This document shows, piece after piece, positions 20,771 to 31,456 of a stretch of 64,000 bases of DNA (within the stretch, counting starts at the first letter, position 1; each line of letters begins with the position of its first letter). The notes beneath the pieces are model-generated. The model was not told the DNA's origin and searched no databases. It saw nothing but the letters and a program-made list of their open reading frames with translations. The DNA comes from Hordeum vulgare subsp. vulgare. Taxonomy: Eukaryota; Streptophyta; Magnoliopsida; Poales; Poaceae. A program made the position numbers and the translations under genes. The stretch covers positions 549,385,763 to 549,449,762 of the forward strand of contig NC_058524.1 in assembly GCF_904849725.1 (NCBI RefSeq), in the 5' to 3' direction.

Positions 20771-22405
20771 TATCAAGATCAACTGTAGGTTCATTCTCCA
20801 CATCCTTATCATTACTAGGTTGAGCATCATCATGAGCACCACTATCAATATTATCACTACGCTCATGTTCATCACCAGATTGTGTTTTGACATCAGAAAC
20901 AGAGATATCATTTGGATTCTCAGGTGTAACAGAAGCACGTTTGCTAGCATGCAAGTTCCTATCATCTTTCTTTTTCTTCCTATTACTAGGATGACTAGGT
21001 GCCTCAGTGCTAACTCCTTGAGAATCTTGTTCAATTCTCTTAGGATGGCCCTCGGGATACAGAGGTTCCTGAGTCATTCTACCACCTCTAGTGACGACTC
21101 TAACAGAATTGTCATTCAAGTCATTGAGCAAGTCATTTTGAGCCTTAAGTACTTGTTCTACTTGAGTAATGACCATAGAGGCATGTTTACTCAAAATCTT
21201 AAGATCATTGACATTTCTATCCACACAAGCACTTTAATGATTAATCATGCGAGCATTTTGTTCCAATTGTCTGCTAAAATAATCATTGAAACTTTGTTGT
21301 TTGGCAACAAAGTTATCAAATTCATCTAAGCATAAGCTAGCAGGTTTATCAAAAGGAATATCACTCTCATTGAATCTACGAAGAGAATTTACCTCTACTA
21401 CCCGTGTCGGGTTATCAAGACCATGGATCTCTTCGATAGGTGGTAGATTCTTAACATCTTCAGATTTAATACCCTTCTCTTGCATAGATTTCTTGGCTTC
21501 TTGCATATCTTCAGGACTGAGGAATAGAATACCTCTTTTCGTCGGAGTTGGCTTCGGAGGTGGTTCGGGAATAGTCCAAGTATTATCATTGCTCAAGATA
21601 TTATTCAATAGAATTTCAGCTTGTTCCACAATTCGTTCCCTGAAAACACAACCAGCACAACTATCTAGGTGGTCCCTAGAAGCATCGGTTAGTCCATTAT
21701 AAACGTTATCAAGTACTTCATTTTTCTCAAGAGGGTGATCAAGCAAAGGATTCAGTAACTGGACAAGCCTCCCCCAAGCTTGTGGGAGACTCTCTTCTTC
21801 AACTTGCACAAAGTTATATATATCCTGCAAGGCAGCTTGTTTCTTATGGGCAGGAAAATATTTCTCAGTGAAGTAGTAGATCACATCCTGGGGACTACGC
21901 ACACAACCAGGAGAAAGAGAAGTAAACCAAGTCTTAGCATCACCCTTTAGCGAGAAAGGAAACAACTTAAGGATACAGTAATGGCGAATCTTTTCCTCAG
22001 TCGTGAATAGGGTGGCTATATCATTCAGCTTAGTAAGATGTGCTACAATAGTTTCAGACTCATAACCATGAAAAGGATCAGATTCAACCAAAGTGATCAA
22101 CTCGGGATCAACAGAGAATTCATAATCCTTATTAGTCACAAAGATGGGTGAAGTAGCAAACTTAGGATCGTATTTCATTCTAGCATTCAGATATTTTTCT
22201 TTCCACTTGCGCAATAAATTCTCAAGATCATAACTATCCTTAGAAGAAAGAAAGTCCTGAGCTACCTCTCCTTCCATAACATAACCCTCAGGTATATCAG
22301 GCAATTCATATCTAGGAGAGCTAGTTCTAACATGTGAAACAGCAGGTTCTACTTCAATAATTTCAGCAGTTTCAGAAATATCATCACATTCAGCAGCAAC
22401 TCTAG
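20771..22405 (-). pseudogene. C gag, N-terminally deleted
   Basis: Gag of the same kind as D's. It has the conserved SSPRYELPDIPEGYVMEGE stretch, then the LKLFPFSLKGDAKTWFTSL Gag core and the YFTEKYFPAHKK segment. The later part carries a coiled-coil-like DEFDNFVAKQQSFNDY region and a hydrophilic K/D/E-rich tail. One stop (TAA at 21234-21236) interrupts it where D reads CAT-TTA. The first part of gag, the leader and the primer binding site are missing: LTR sequence is fused to mid-gag at about 22405-22411. The frame upstream of that point is LTR sequence and not protein. The 3' part is cut by B and resumes at 14155. Confidence 0.85.
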
Positions 22406-23705
22406 CAATTTGTTGGTTCGACACAAGGGGAAGCTGAAGAATATTCTCGAGTATTAGCAGTTGAGTTCTCAATTTAACCACACCTGAAAGACTTAGTATC
22501 TGCAGCAAAGTTTCAGTAGCAAAGTAGTGTGATAGTAACTGTAGCAGTGGTAATAGTAACAGTAGTGACAGAAGTAGCGGTAACAGTAGCAGTAGTGACA
22601 GCAGGAAAAGACTCGTAGGCATTGGATCGGTGATGGGTAATTATGTCGGATGACATCATCATGTAACAGTTATAACATGGGGAGATATGTAACTAGCTCC
22701 AGTTCGTCAATGTAATGTAGGCATGTATTCCATATATAGTCATACGTGCTTAGGGAAAAGAACTTGCATGACATCTATTGTCCATCCCTCCCGTGGCAGC
22801 GGGGTCCAAATGGAAACTAAGGGATATTAAGGTCTCCTTTTAATAGAGAACCGGAACAAAGCATTAGCACATAGTGAATACATGAACTCCTCATACTATG
22901 GTCATCTCCGGGAGTGGTTCCGGCTATTGTCACTCCGGGGTTGCCGGGTCATAACACATAGTAGGTGACTACAACTTGCAAGATAGGATCAAGAACACAC
23001 ATATATTGATGAAAACATAATAGGTTCAGATCTGAAATCATGGCACTCGGGCCCTAGTGGCAAGCATTAGCCGTAGAAAAGTAGTAGCAACATCAATCTC
23101 AAAACATAGTGGATACTAGGGATCAAAACCCCATCAAAACTAACTCGATTACATGATAGATCTCATCCAGCCCATCACCGTCCAGCAAGCCTACGATGAG
23201 ATTACTCACGAACGGTGAAGAGCATCATGGAATTGGCGATGAAGGATGGTTGATGATGACGACGGCGTCGATCTCCCCTCTTCGGTGCCCAGAACGGACT
23301 CCAGATCTGCCCTCCAGAGGAAGATCTGCCCAAAACGCGATGAACTCTTCTCTCTTAATTTTTTCTGGGCGAGAGAGACTAAATAGAGCTGGAGTTGGAG
23401 GCGAGAGAGCCACGAGGGCCTCACAAGCGTGCCTAGCACGGCTAGGGGGCGCCTCCTGGGCTTGTGGGCTCCTGGCTCCGTCCCTCCAAGTAATTATTGC
23501 GCCAGTATTTCTTATATATTCCACACAAAAATCCTCGTAAATTTCCAGGTCATTCCGAGAACTTTTATTTCTGCGCAAAAACAACACCATGGCAATTCTG
23601 CTGAAAACAGCTTCAGTCCAGGTTAGTTCCATTCAAATCATGCAAATTAGAGTCCAAAACAAGGGCAAAAGAGTTTGGAAAATTAGATACGATGGAGACG
23701 TATCA
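22406..23705 (-). repeat. C 5' LTR, 3'-truncated
   Basis: About 1300 bp of family II LTR on the minus strand, from TGATACGTCTCC (23705) through the CTG/TTG-rich tract (about 22550-22610). It stops short of the normal LTR end because of a deletion into gag. The GC-rich inverted repeat lies at about 23425-23475 and a TATTTA box near 23380. Confidence 0.85.
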
Positions 23706-23707
23706 AG

Positions 23708-24571
23708 GAGGCCATTGGGTTTTGTGTTGACTTCATTCCTGACCTTAAGAAGATTGGTCTCCCTCAATCACGGTATGAGGGGAGACTGACTGGAAAAGGC
23801 ACACTAGGAGCAGACTCAATAATATGTCGGGACGGGCATTCTTGGGCCCAAGCACACTACACAGTTCCACAGAATTCTACCTTGGTGACCCCGTATGTCA
23901 ATGAACACAAGAATATTCTGCGCTCCAAACACCTGTTGTAGTGTGACGACTGGACTAAATGTGAACACATTAGGACTTTCGATAGTCGGTTGCAAACACA
24001 TCTCATGGGTGACAACACTGTTGAAGATGAGTTGTACTCGTTGGCCAGGGGACCATCTTCGACTATATTGACTTACGAAGGGTACAAGATAAATGGAAAT
24101 ACATTTTACATGATCGCCCAAGATCAAAAGAGCACCAACCAAAACAGTGGTGTCTGCTTTGATGCAGCAACCAAGAGGGGAAAAGACACATATTATGGTT
24201 ACATAGTGGACATATGGGAACTTAAATATGGACAAGATTATAAGGTCCCTTTGTTTCGGCGCAAATGGGTCAATCTGTTAGGAGGTGGGGTACAAGTAGA
24301 CCCATAGTACGGAATGACAATAGTGGATCTGAACAATCTTGGGTACACAGACGAACCATTCTTCCTAACTAATGATGTGGCGCAGGTTTTCTATGTGAAG
24401 GACATGTCTACCAAACCGAGAAAAAGAAAAGATAAGGAAGTGAATACATCATACGATGGGCCAAAGAGCCACATAGTTCTTTCAGGGAAAAGAGACATCG
24501 TGGGAGTGGAGGGCAAGACAGACATGTCTGAAGATTATGAAAAGTTTCATAAAATTCCTCCATTTAAGTGA
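23708..24571 (+). pseudogene. CACTA transposase, C-terminal part (DUF4216-like)
   Basis: The frame opens at the C insertion boundary and has stops at 23938-23940, 24305-24307 and 24569-24571. The segments TYEGYKINGNTFYMI, DTYYGYIVDIWELKYG, VPLFRRKWV and DEPFFLTNDVAQVFYVKD fit the DUF4216 domain that follows the catalytic domain in plant En/Spm transposases. The upstream catalytic part is not in the window. Recognisable coding sequence continues in another frame to about 24690, showing a frameshift. The protein would have cut and rejoined CACTA ends in the nucleus; this copy cannot. Confidence 0.85.
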
Positions 24572-24714
24572 AGGCTGACCCAAGCACCCTGTTAAGAGAT
24601 GAAGATTATCCATGGTTACGGCGCAATAAACAAGGGACACACATGAAAAAAGTGAAGACTTCCTCTCCAGAACTATTCTGATGATGGCTCTAATGATGGA
24701 TTTGATTACGCGAA

Positions 24715-25935
24715 GAAATGAAATCCTTTGGTAGTAGATGAGTTTTCGTCCGAAACCCTGATACTTCGAAAGAGATTGTCCATTTTGTACACGGAGTGTA
24801 TACACTTTTGCCGTAACCCTCTCAACTTTTTAGCACATGCTATGTGTATGAAATTATGATACCATGCCAACTTTCAACCTTTTCAAAGTTCATTTATAGT
24901 GCTTTTCAGTTTCACGGTCATTTAGCTCAAAAAACAGTAAATGCATGAAAAATACCAAATGAAGTCAAAAAGGGTTGAAAATTGATGGTGTTGATTTGAT
25001 TGGTGCTTGACGAACGTAGAAAAAATTTGGAGTTGAAATAAGTTCAAAAAAATGAAATCCCTTTGTAACACATTAATTTTCGTCCGAAACCCTCATACTT
25101 CGAAAGAGATTATCGATTTTGTACACGAAGTGCATCCAGTTTTTCCCATAACCCTCTCAACTTTTTAGCACATGCTATGTGGGTGAAATGACGATACCAT
25201 GCCAACTTTTAACCTTTTCAGAGTTCATTTGTAGTGCTTTTCCATTTCACGGTCATTTAGCTCAAAAAAATTAGTAAATGCATGAAAAATACCAAATGAA
25301 GTCAAAAGGGTTGGAAATTGATGATGTGGCTTTGAATGGTGCACGTTGAACGCACAAAATATCTGAAGTTGTAATAAATTCAAAAAAAATGAAATACCTT
25401 TGTAACACATGAGTTTTCGTCCGAAATTGTAATACTTCGAAAGATATTGTCAATTTTGTACACGAAGTGCATCCAGTTTTTGTCGTGACCCTCTCAACTT
25501 TTTAGCACATGCTAGGTGGGTGAAATGATGATACCATGCCAACTTTCAACCTTTTTAGAGTTCATTTATAGTGTTTTTCAATTTCATGGTCATTTAGCTC
25601 AAAATAATCAGTAAATGCATGAAAAATACCAAATGAAGTCAAAAGGGTTGAAAATTGATGATGTGCCTTTCAATGGTGCATGTTGAATGCAAAAACAACT
25701 GGATTTGAAATAAGTTTTAAAAAATGAAATCCCTTTGTAACACATGAGTTTTCATCCAAAACCCTCATACCTTGAAAGAGATTGTTAATTTTGTACACGA
25801 AGTGCATCCAGTTTTTGTCGTAACCCTCGCCACTTTTTAGCACATGTTATGTGGGTGAAATGATGATACAATGCCAACTTTCAACCTTTTCAGAGTTCAT
25901 TTGTAGTGCTTTTTTAATTTCAGGATCATTTATCT
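24715..25935 (+). repeat. 335-bp tandem array, about 3.6 units
   Basis: The anchor TTTTCGTCCGAAACCC or close variants begins at 24743, 25077, 25414 and 25749, giving periods of 334, 337 and 335 bp. Each unit also contains AACTTTTTAGCACATG and GGTCATTTAGCTCA. It lies directly downstream of the transposase coding remnant, so it is an internal array of the CACTA element. No coding potential. Confidence 0.9.
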
Positions 25936-26260
25936 GAAAGAATAAACTAATAGCAAAAAGAATGAACTAAAAAGAATCAAAATAATATTAACTAAAATTA
26001 TCAAAGTATTGATTTGTTAAAAAGAATGAACTAAAAAGAATAAAAAAATATTAACTAAAATTATTAAAGTACTTAATTGTTAAAAAGATTGAACTAAAAA
26101 GAATCAACTAAAAAGAATCAAGTAAAGCATTAACTAGAAAGAATGAACTAAAAAGAATCAAAAAACATCAAGTAAAAAAGAATTATCATAAAGTTTTTTT
26201 TTGTTAAAATCTTTAATAGCAAACTAAAATAGCAGGAAAAAGTTCAACTAAAAAGCTTTT
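25936..26260 (+). repeat. A-rich degenerate short tandem repeat
   Basis: Repeated imperfect copies of GAACTAAAAAGAATCAA and related A-rich words. No gene. Confidence 0.75.
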
Positions 26261-26550
26261 GTAAACCTCAGGTTATGATTGAAGTATAATTTTGCAAAAA
26301 ATAAAAAAATACCCTCCTAATAGTCCACCATGGCGTGCATACGACTAGAAACCCAGCTTTACTTGGGCCAGGATGCACGCCCACTGGGCAATTAGGCCAA
26401 ACAGGGCACAGAAAGTGTTAGGCATGTACTGTCTTCTAGAGAGGAACTCGAGAGGTAAGCCGCTGCAGGGCTTATAAACTAATGACAGCGCCCTTCGCTT
26501 GGCGAGGTGGGACTAAACTCCCACCACCTCGCGCTAGTGCCACGATCAAC

Positions 26551-26750
26551 CTCTTAGTGCTGGTTGGTGGCTTCAACTGGAACTAAAGGCCCCCTTTAGT
26601 CCCGGTCCGAACCACCAACCGGGGCTAAAGGACTGGCGGTTTCGCGCCCTTTGGGCTGTTGAAATTCACCTTTAGTCCCGGTTGGTGGCTCCAGAAGGGA
26701 CTAAAGGACCCCTTTAGTCCCGGTTAGAGCCACCAACCAGGACTATAGGG
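26551..26750 (+). repeat. CACTA inverted subterminal-type motifs
   Basis: At least four alternating direct and inverted copies of a CTTTAGTCCCGGTTGGTGG-like motif. This motif is common near grass CACTA ends and is thought to bind element-encoded protein. They lie 60-250 bp upstream of the possible exon at 26810 and may be promoter or transposase-binding sites. The stretch 26261-26550 before them has no gene that I can support. Confidence 0.7.
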
Positions 26751-26809
26751 TTCGGTATATAAGAAGCACTTAGAGAACTTTCCCCCAATCTCTCCCGTTC
26801 TCTCCCACG

Positions 26810-27011
26810 ATGTCGAACCACAACACGACGCCGTCACGCTGCTGCGACGGAGATCGCCGTCGCCTTCGAGCCTACTCGGCCTCGTCGTCGGGCCTCCTCG
26901 CCATCGCCGTCCCCGTCAAATTCCACTCCTTTGACTACGAGGATAGGTGCCATGCTCCGTCGATCCCTCCCCCGTCAAGCTCCGCTGCTTCCTCCTGTGG
27001 CCGCTGTCGTT
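26810..27011 (+). pseudogene. Possible first exon of a CACTA gene, interrupted by an LTR
   Basis: After a CT-rich stretch (26785-26808) resembling a 5' leader, an ATG opens a frame starting MSNHNTTPSRC and rich in Ser, Arg and Pro. The original frame is cut at 27011 by LTR insertion. Sequence after the LTR (from about 28678) is similarly GC-rich and may be its continuation. No domain is recognised. Being an exon is inferred from position and base composition only. Confidence 0.35.
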
Positions 27012-28665
27012 TGATACGTCTCAAACGTATCTATAATTTTTGATGGTTTCATGTTGTTATCTTGTCATGTTTGGATGTTTTATGTACCTTTTATATATTT
27101 TTTGGGACTAACTTATTAATTCAGTTCCAAGTGCCAGTTCCTGTTTTTTATGTGTTTTTGGCTCTTTTCAGATCTGGTTTTGGAACGGAGTCCAAACGGA
27201 ATAAAATCCCCGAAATGATTTTTTTCCCGAACGGAAGAAGATCAGGGGGCCTGTGGGCCAAGCCAGGAGGGCTACAGGGATCCCACAAGCCCCCACTCCG
27301 CCACCAGGGGAGGCGGCGGTGGGCAGGCTTGTGGCCTCCCTGGCGCCCCCCTGACCTAGATCTTGCGCCTATATATTCCCTAAAAATCATTAAAAAAATC
27401 AAGGGAGCCTCGAAAATACTTTTCCGCCGCCGCAAGCTTTCGTTTCCGTGAGATCTCATCTGGAGACCCTTCCCGGCGCCCTGTCGGAGGGGACTTTGGA
27501 GTTGGAGGGCTTCTTCATCATCATCGTCGCCCCTCCAATGACTCGGGAGTAGTTCACTTCAGACCTACGGGTCCGTAGTTAGTAGCTAGATGGCTTCTTC
27601 TCTCTCTTGGATCTTCAATACAAAGATCTCCATGATCTTCATGGAGATCTATCCGATGTAATCTTCTTTGGCGGTGTGTTTGTTGAGATGTGATGAATTG
27701 TGGATTTGTGATCAGATTATCTATGATATATATTTAAGTCTTTGTTGATTTATTTTATGCATGATTTGATATCCTTGTAAGTCTCTCCGAGTCTTGGGTT
27801 TTGTTTGGCCAACTAGATCTATGATTCTTGCAATGGGAGAAGTGCTTGGTTTTGGGTTCTTACCATGTGGTGACCTTTCCCAGTGACAGTAGGGGCAGCA
27901 AGGCACACATTGAGTAGTTGCCATCAAGGGTAACAAGGTGGTCTCTGTCGTTGATATGAGATTGTCCATCTACATCATGTCATCTTGCTTAAGGCGTTAC
28001 TCTCTTTTTTTGGACTTAATACACTAGATGCATACTGGATAGCGGTCGACGTGTGGAGTAATAGTAGTAGATGTAGAAAGTATCGGTCTACTTGTTTTGG
28101 ACGTGATGCCTATAGATATAATCATTGCCATAGATGACGTCACGACTTTGCGTGGTTCTATCAATTGCTCGACAGTAATTTGTTCATCCACCGTCTACTT
28201 GCTTTCATGAGAGAAGCCACTAGTAAACACTACGGCCCCCGGGTCTATTCACATCTATCGTTTACGCCTCCACTTTTACTTTGCTTTGTTACTTTGTTGC
28301 TTTCAGTTCTCACTTTGCGAACAATCTATAAGGTATTGACAACCCCTTCATAGCATTGGGAGCAGGTTCTTTCTGTTTGTGTAGGCACTTGTGATACTCC
28401 TTCACTGGATCGATACCTTGGTTCTCAAAACTGAGAGGAATACTTACCACCGCTGTGCTACATCACCCTTTTCGCTTCGAGGGAACACCAACGCAAGGCT
28501 CCAAGGCCACGGGGAAATCCTTTGCATATTTTCCTAGGAAGTCCCTAAAGGCATAGCCGTAGCAGAAGGATTCCTGGTGCCGTTGCTGAGGAGAATCAAG
28601 ACAAGAACAGTCTCCCGTCAGCATGTGTTTCTGACGCCGTTGGAAGGTCTTTTGTTGTAGTAGCA
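27012..28665 (+). mobile_element. Solo LTR, diverged family I
   Basis: Starts TGATACGTCTCAAACG and follows the family I LTR throughout, including the GC-rich inverted repeat (about 27275-27340) and CTATATATT near 27369. It is related in its 3' end to A: GCCGTAGCA (28556-28564), a primer-binding-site-like stretch (28575-28592), a second degenerate one (28632-28648), then GTAGTAGCA (28665). The right boundary is uncertain. Homology to A gives 28665, while a TCGTT/TCGAT near-duplication (27007-27011, 28678-28682) would put it at 28677. Confidence 0.75.
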
Positions 28666-29625
28666 GAAGTATTTCTGTCGATCCCGCTGCCGTCTACTGC
28701 GACTAGTCCCTCAACGAGCCTTCGTATGCTCTTCGGTGAGCACCGCTATTTCTCCCTTTGTTTCCTACCTCGATCCGTCGCCGTGACCGTTGGCCCCCTG
28801 CGGGTGTTAATACCTTTTTGTCTAAACTTGGTCAAAATTTACATGGATTTTCGCAACTTGGTCAAAACTTACTCCATTATAAAGTTCGAGCAAGTTTATA
28901 GGAAACAATGTAAATTTTCATGACAACAAATTTATATGTTGTGAAAATATATGCAATGATTATTCTAATGGTAGATTGTGGGTGTTAATACCTTCTTGTA
29001 TAAACTTGGTCAAAATTTATAATGTTTGTCATATACTAAAGATCTTTATTAGGCTAATTTTCAAAATAAAGTAGTTTGTCATATACTTTATTAGAGGATT
29101 ACTTTTAATACGTAACTTCTTTGATTCAAAAAAATCATAGAATTTTTGGAGGATTGGATTCTTCGGAATTCTTTCTGGATAGGTTGTTTCATTTGCAAAT
29201 TGGAATCCTTTTTTTTCACTAGATGATTAGATGTATAGAAAAAAGTTAAGGAATTTCGACATTTGAGAAATTTTTATATTTTGATCCAATATGTATAGAA
29301 ATTAGTATATACATATATACATACATATATATATATATATGTATGTATGAATACAATGTATAGAAAAATGTTGATGAATTTTGACATTTGATCCAATGTA
29401 TAGCAATTAGTATTTGCAAAAGTTGCATGTTTTAATGTTGTATTTGCAAAAGTCTGTTATATATTTGCAATTAATTAGTATATGTATGTATACAATAGAT
29501 TCTCTTAGTCCTTTAATAATGAATTTATCAAGAATGCCCCCATTATGGTTGTGCACAAGTTGATCCATTTTTTCTGATCTCATTTACGTACCCTAGCTAG
29601 CTTCTATATGTCATGTTGTCTTGTG
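28666..29625 (+). other. AT-rich CACTA spacer with local duplications
   Basis: No supported gene. It contains a duplicated block with TAAACTTGGTCAAAATTTA (about 28805-28845 and 28982-29022), a duplicated block with GACATTTGA around 29240-29415, and a TA/TATG microsatellite at 29308-29350. A short GC-rich part (28683-28800) could belong to the broken exon at 26810. Confidence 0.5.
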
Positions 29626-29928
29626 TCAAAGTACTAAAGAAATCCATGGCTTCATCATTAGCCGGAAGTAACAAACACATGATGGTACGAAGCTCTCCAA
29701 AGTTGTTTTGGAATGGAGTTCTTGATACGATAATTCGCTTTTTGGTACGAAGTTCAGCAAAGGCCTTCCAAATAGCGATATTGGGAAGGCTCTTGTTGAA
29801 CTTTGTACCAAAAAGCTAATTATCCTATTTGGGACTCCGTTCCAAAACAATTTTGGAGAGCTTGGTACCATCATGCGCCTCTTACTTCCAGGTAATGATG
29901 AAGTCATGGTTTTCTTTAATCCTTTGAT
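29626..29928. repeat. Long inverted repeat (hairpin), arms about 147 bp
   Basis: The left arm (29626-29772) and the reverse complement of the right arm (29781-29928) match at roughly 84% (about 23 differences in 145 bases, counted by eye), separated by about 8 bases. Both arms have an open frame in the same register, giving SSPKLFWNG and LLNFVPKS on each strand. The arms therefore look like a duplicated and inverted piece of coding sequence. A transcript of either strand would fold into a long hairpin. The source gene is not recognised. Confidence 0.85.
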
Positions 29929-30159
29929 AGTAGACAACGTCACATATAGAAGGGTAGATGAGATTAGGAAAAATATGGACCATTTTGTGCACATCCAGAA
30001 TGGCGCCATTTTGTTAAATCCCTTAAAGGTTAAGAGAATCCGTTGTGATTCTGAATCCTGTTCCTAGCCAGGGACTAAAGGTTCCTCGTATATATGAAAT
30101 CACAATCCAAGCATTTAAGAAATGTTAAATTTGCATAGAAATTTGTTCTCGGCGTCAAC

Positions 30160-30595
30160 GATGCATGAGAGAGACGCGGTCCGCTCCCCCGACCAACTAT
30201 CGAGGCCACCTAAACCCTAGAAGAAAGAGGGTCGTTGTTGATCTACCCCCTCCCCGATAACTTCAACATGAGGGGGATGTCGGACATGCATGAGAGAGAG
30301 GCGGTCCGCTCGCCCGACCAACTATCGAAGCCACACAAACCCTAGAAGAAAGAGTGTCGCTGTCGATCTACCACCTCCCGATAACTTCGACATGAGGGGG
30401 GCGTCGGACATGCATGAGAGAGAGGCGGTCCGCTCGCCCGACCAACTATCGAGGCCACCCAAACCCTAGAAGAAAGAGAGTCATTGTCGATCTACCCCCT
30501 CCCCGATAACTTCGACATGAGGGGGGACGTCGGACATGCATGAGAGAGAGGCGGTTCGCTCGCCCGACCAACTATTGAGGCCACGCTAATCCATC
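30160..30595 (+). repeat. 125-bp tandem array, about 3.5 units
   Basis: TGCATGAGAGAGA begins units at 30162, 30287, 30411 and 30537 (periods 125, 124, 126). Units are GC-rich and contain GACCAACTATCGAGGCCAC, AAACCCTAGAAGAAAGAG and CCCGATAACTTC. The array lies just upstream of the second CACTA ORF, so it may be leader or intron sequence of that gene. The preceding 29929-30159 has no gene I can support. Confidence 0.9.
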
Positions 30596-30633
30596 TCTCA
30601 TGTTTATATATTGCCATGTTGTAATATTTGCAG

Positions 30634-30857
30634 AAATCATGGAAATAGACTTGGAACAAGAAGAGTTGTTGGGGGATATAATCGGCGATGGAGGTGATCC
30701 CTTGTTGTTTCTCAATGACACCGATGGTCAGTTAGGAGAGGATGACGGCTCCAATGATCCAACAATGGAGGAGGAAGGAGGTCATGACGGCTCTGGTGAC
30801 CGAATGTTGGGGGAAGGAGATCATGACGACAGCTCCGGTGACCGAACAGAGGAGTGA
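30634..30857 (+). pseudogene. CACTA second ORF, acidic exon
   Basis: Begins after TTTGCAG (30627-30633), a good splice acceptor, with ATG at 30639. It encodes an acidic, repetitive protein: LEQEELLGDIIGDGG followed by repeated G/D/S/E units such as HDGSGDR. It ends at TGA 30855-30857, after which the sequence continues to a possible donor at GCGAG|GTATAT (about 30884). I recognise the pairing of this acidic repeat with the exon at 31457 as the second gene of Triticeae CACTA elements, proposed to act alongside the transposase. The in-frame stop suggests decay. Confidence 0.65.
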
Positions 30858-30882
30858 GCCTAAATTGTTGCAAAATCCGGCG

Positions 30883-30885
<3 letters not shown>

Positions 30886-30938
<53 letters not shown>

Positions 30939-31330
30939 ATATATATATTGGGTCGCGCTATTCGTCACCCTGGATGAGGAATAGTTATTCTTCATCCCCT
31001 CTGTTTTCACATTAATACACCGTAATTTTACGTTTCTTAAATTTTAATCTTATCTCATACGAAAAAAGAGACCGTAAAAAAATACATAGTCACCATAAAA
31101 AATATTTTATGTCACGTAAAATTACAAACATAAAAACATAGTGTAAATTATACATAAAATGCGATTTTTCTGGTCTTATGATCTATATTTATTTTTCTTA
31201 TGGCAAATTTTCCGTAGTTAATCAATATAAATGTATCTATTTGCATTTCAAATTTAATTTATTTATAAAATGATCGTAAAATTACCTTGAGTGAGGAATA
31301 ATTTATTCTGCACCCTCGGTGATGAATAGA

Positions 31331-31381
<51 letters not shown>
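30886..31381. repeat. TA microsatellite split by a foldback element
   Basis: (TA)n runs about 30886-30949 and 31337-31381, on either side of the foldback element. They lie in the intron between two CACTA exons. Strand slippage makes exact target-site boundaries unreadable. Confidence 0.8.
30950..31336. mobile_element. Foldback MITE in TA repeat
   Basis: 387 bp with imperfect terminal inverted repeats. The left end has CTATTCGTCACC, GAATAGTTATTC and GTAATTTTACG. The right end, read in reverse, has CTATTCATCACC, GAATAAATTATT and GTAATTTTACG in the same order. It encodes nothing. The TA-rich flanks would suit a Mutator-like or Tc1/Mariner-like origin; I cannot decide. Confidence 0.65.
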
Positions 31382-31384
<3 letters not shown>

Positions 31385-31456
31385 TAAGCCTGTGCTGACT
31401 TGATGCATTAATTGTTTTGGTATGTACATATATTAACGCTTCTTTCTTCTTTTAGC

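Larger units (their letters stand above)
20766..23705 (-). mobile_element. Element C, right segment (5' LTR and gag)
   Basis: The promoter-proximal end of C, read on the minus strand. It has a truncated 5' LTR (23705-22406) joined directly to gag (22405-20771). The outer end is TGATACGTCTCC at 23705, followed by AGGAG (23706-23710), the presumed target duplication in the CACTA transposase. The partner copy lies left of the window. Confidence 0.88.

Noticed and set aside
21234..22622. 462-residue protein with hydrophobic N-terminus, possibly secreted
   Set aside because: The N-terminal hydrophobic part is LTR sequence fused to gag by a deletion, not a signal peptide.
24715..25935. CRISPR-like or satellite array
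   Set aside because: Units of 335 bp in only 3.6 copies inside a CACTA element in a plant genome; no short repeat and unique spacer structure.
26810..27011. Host gene first exon
   Set aside because: It sits among CACTA motifs with no recognisable host domain; best explained as part of the transposon, and even that is weak.
29308..29350. TA/TATG-rich tract as an origin or matrix attachment site
   Set aside because: A simple microsatellite in AT-rich spacer; nothing else supports a function.
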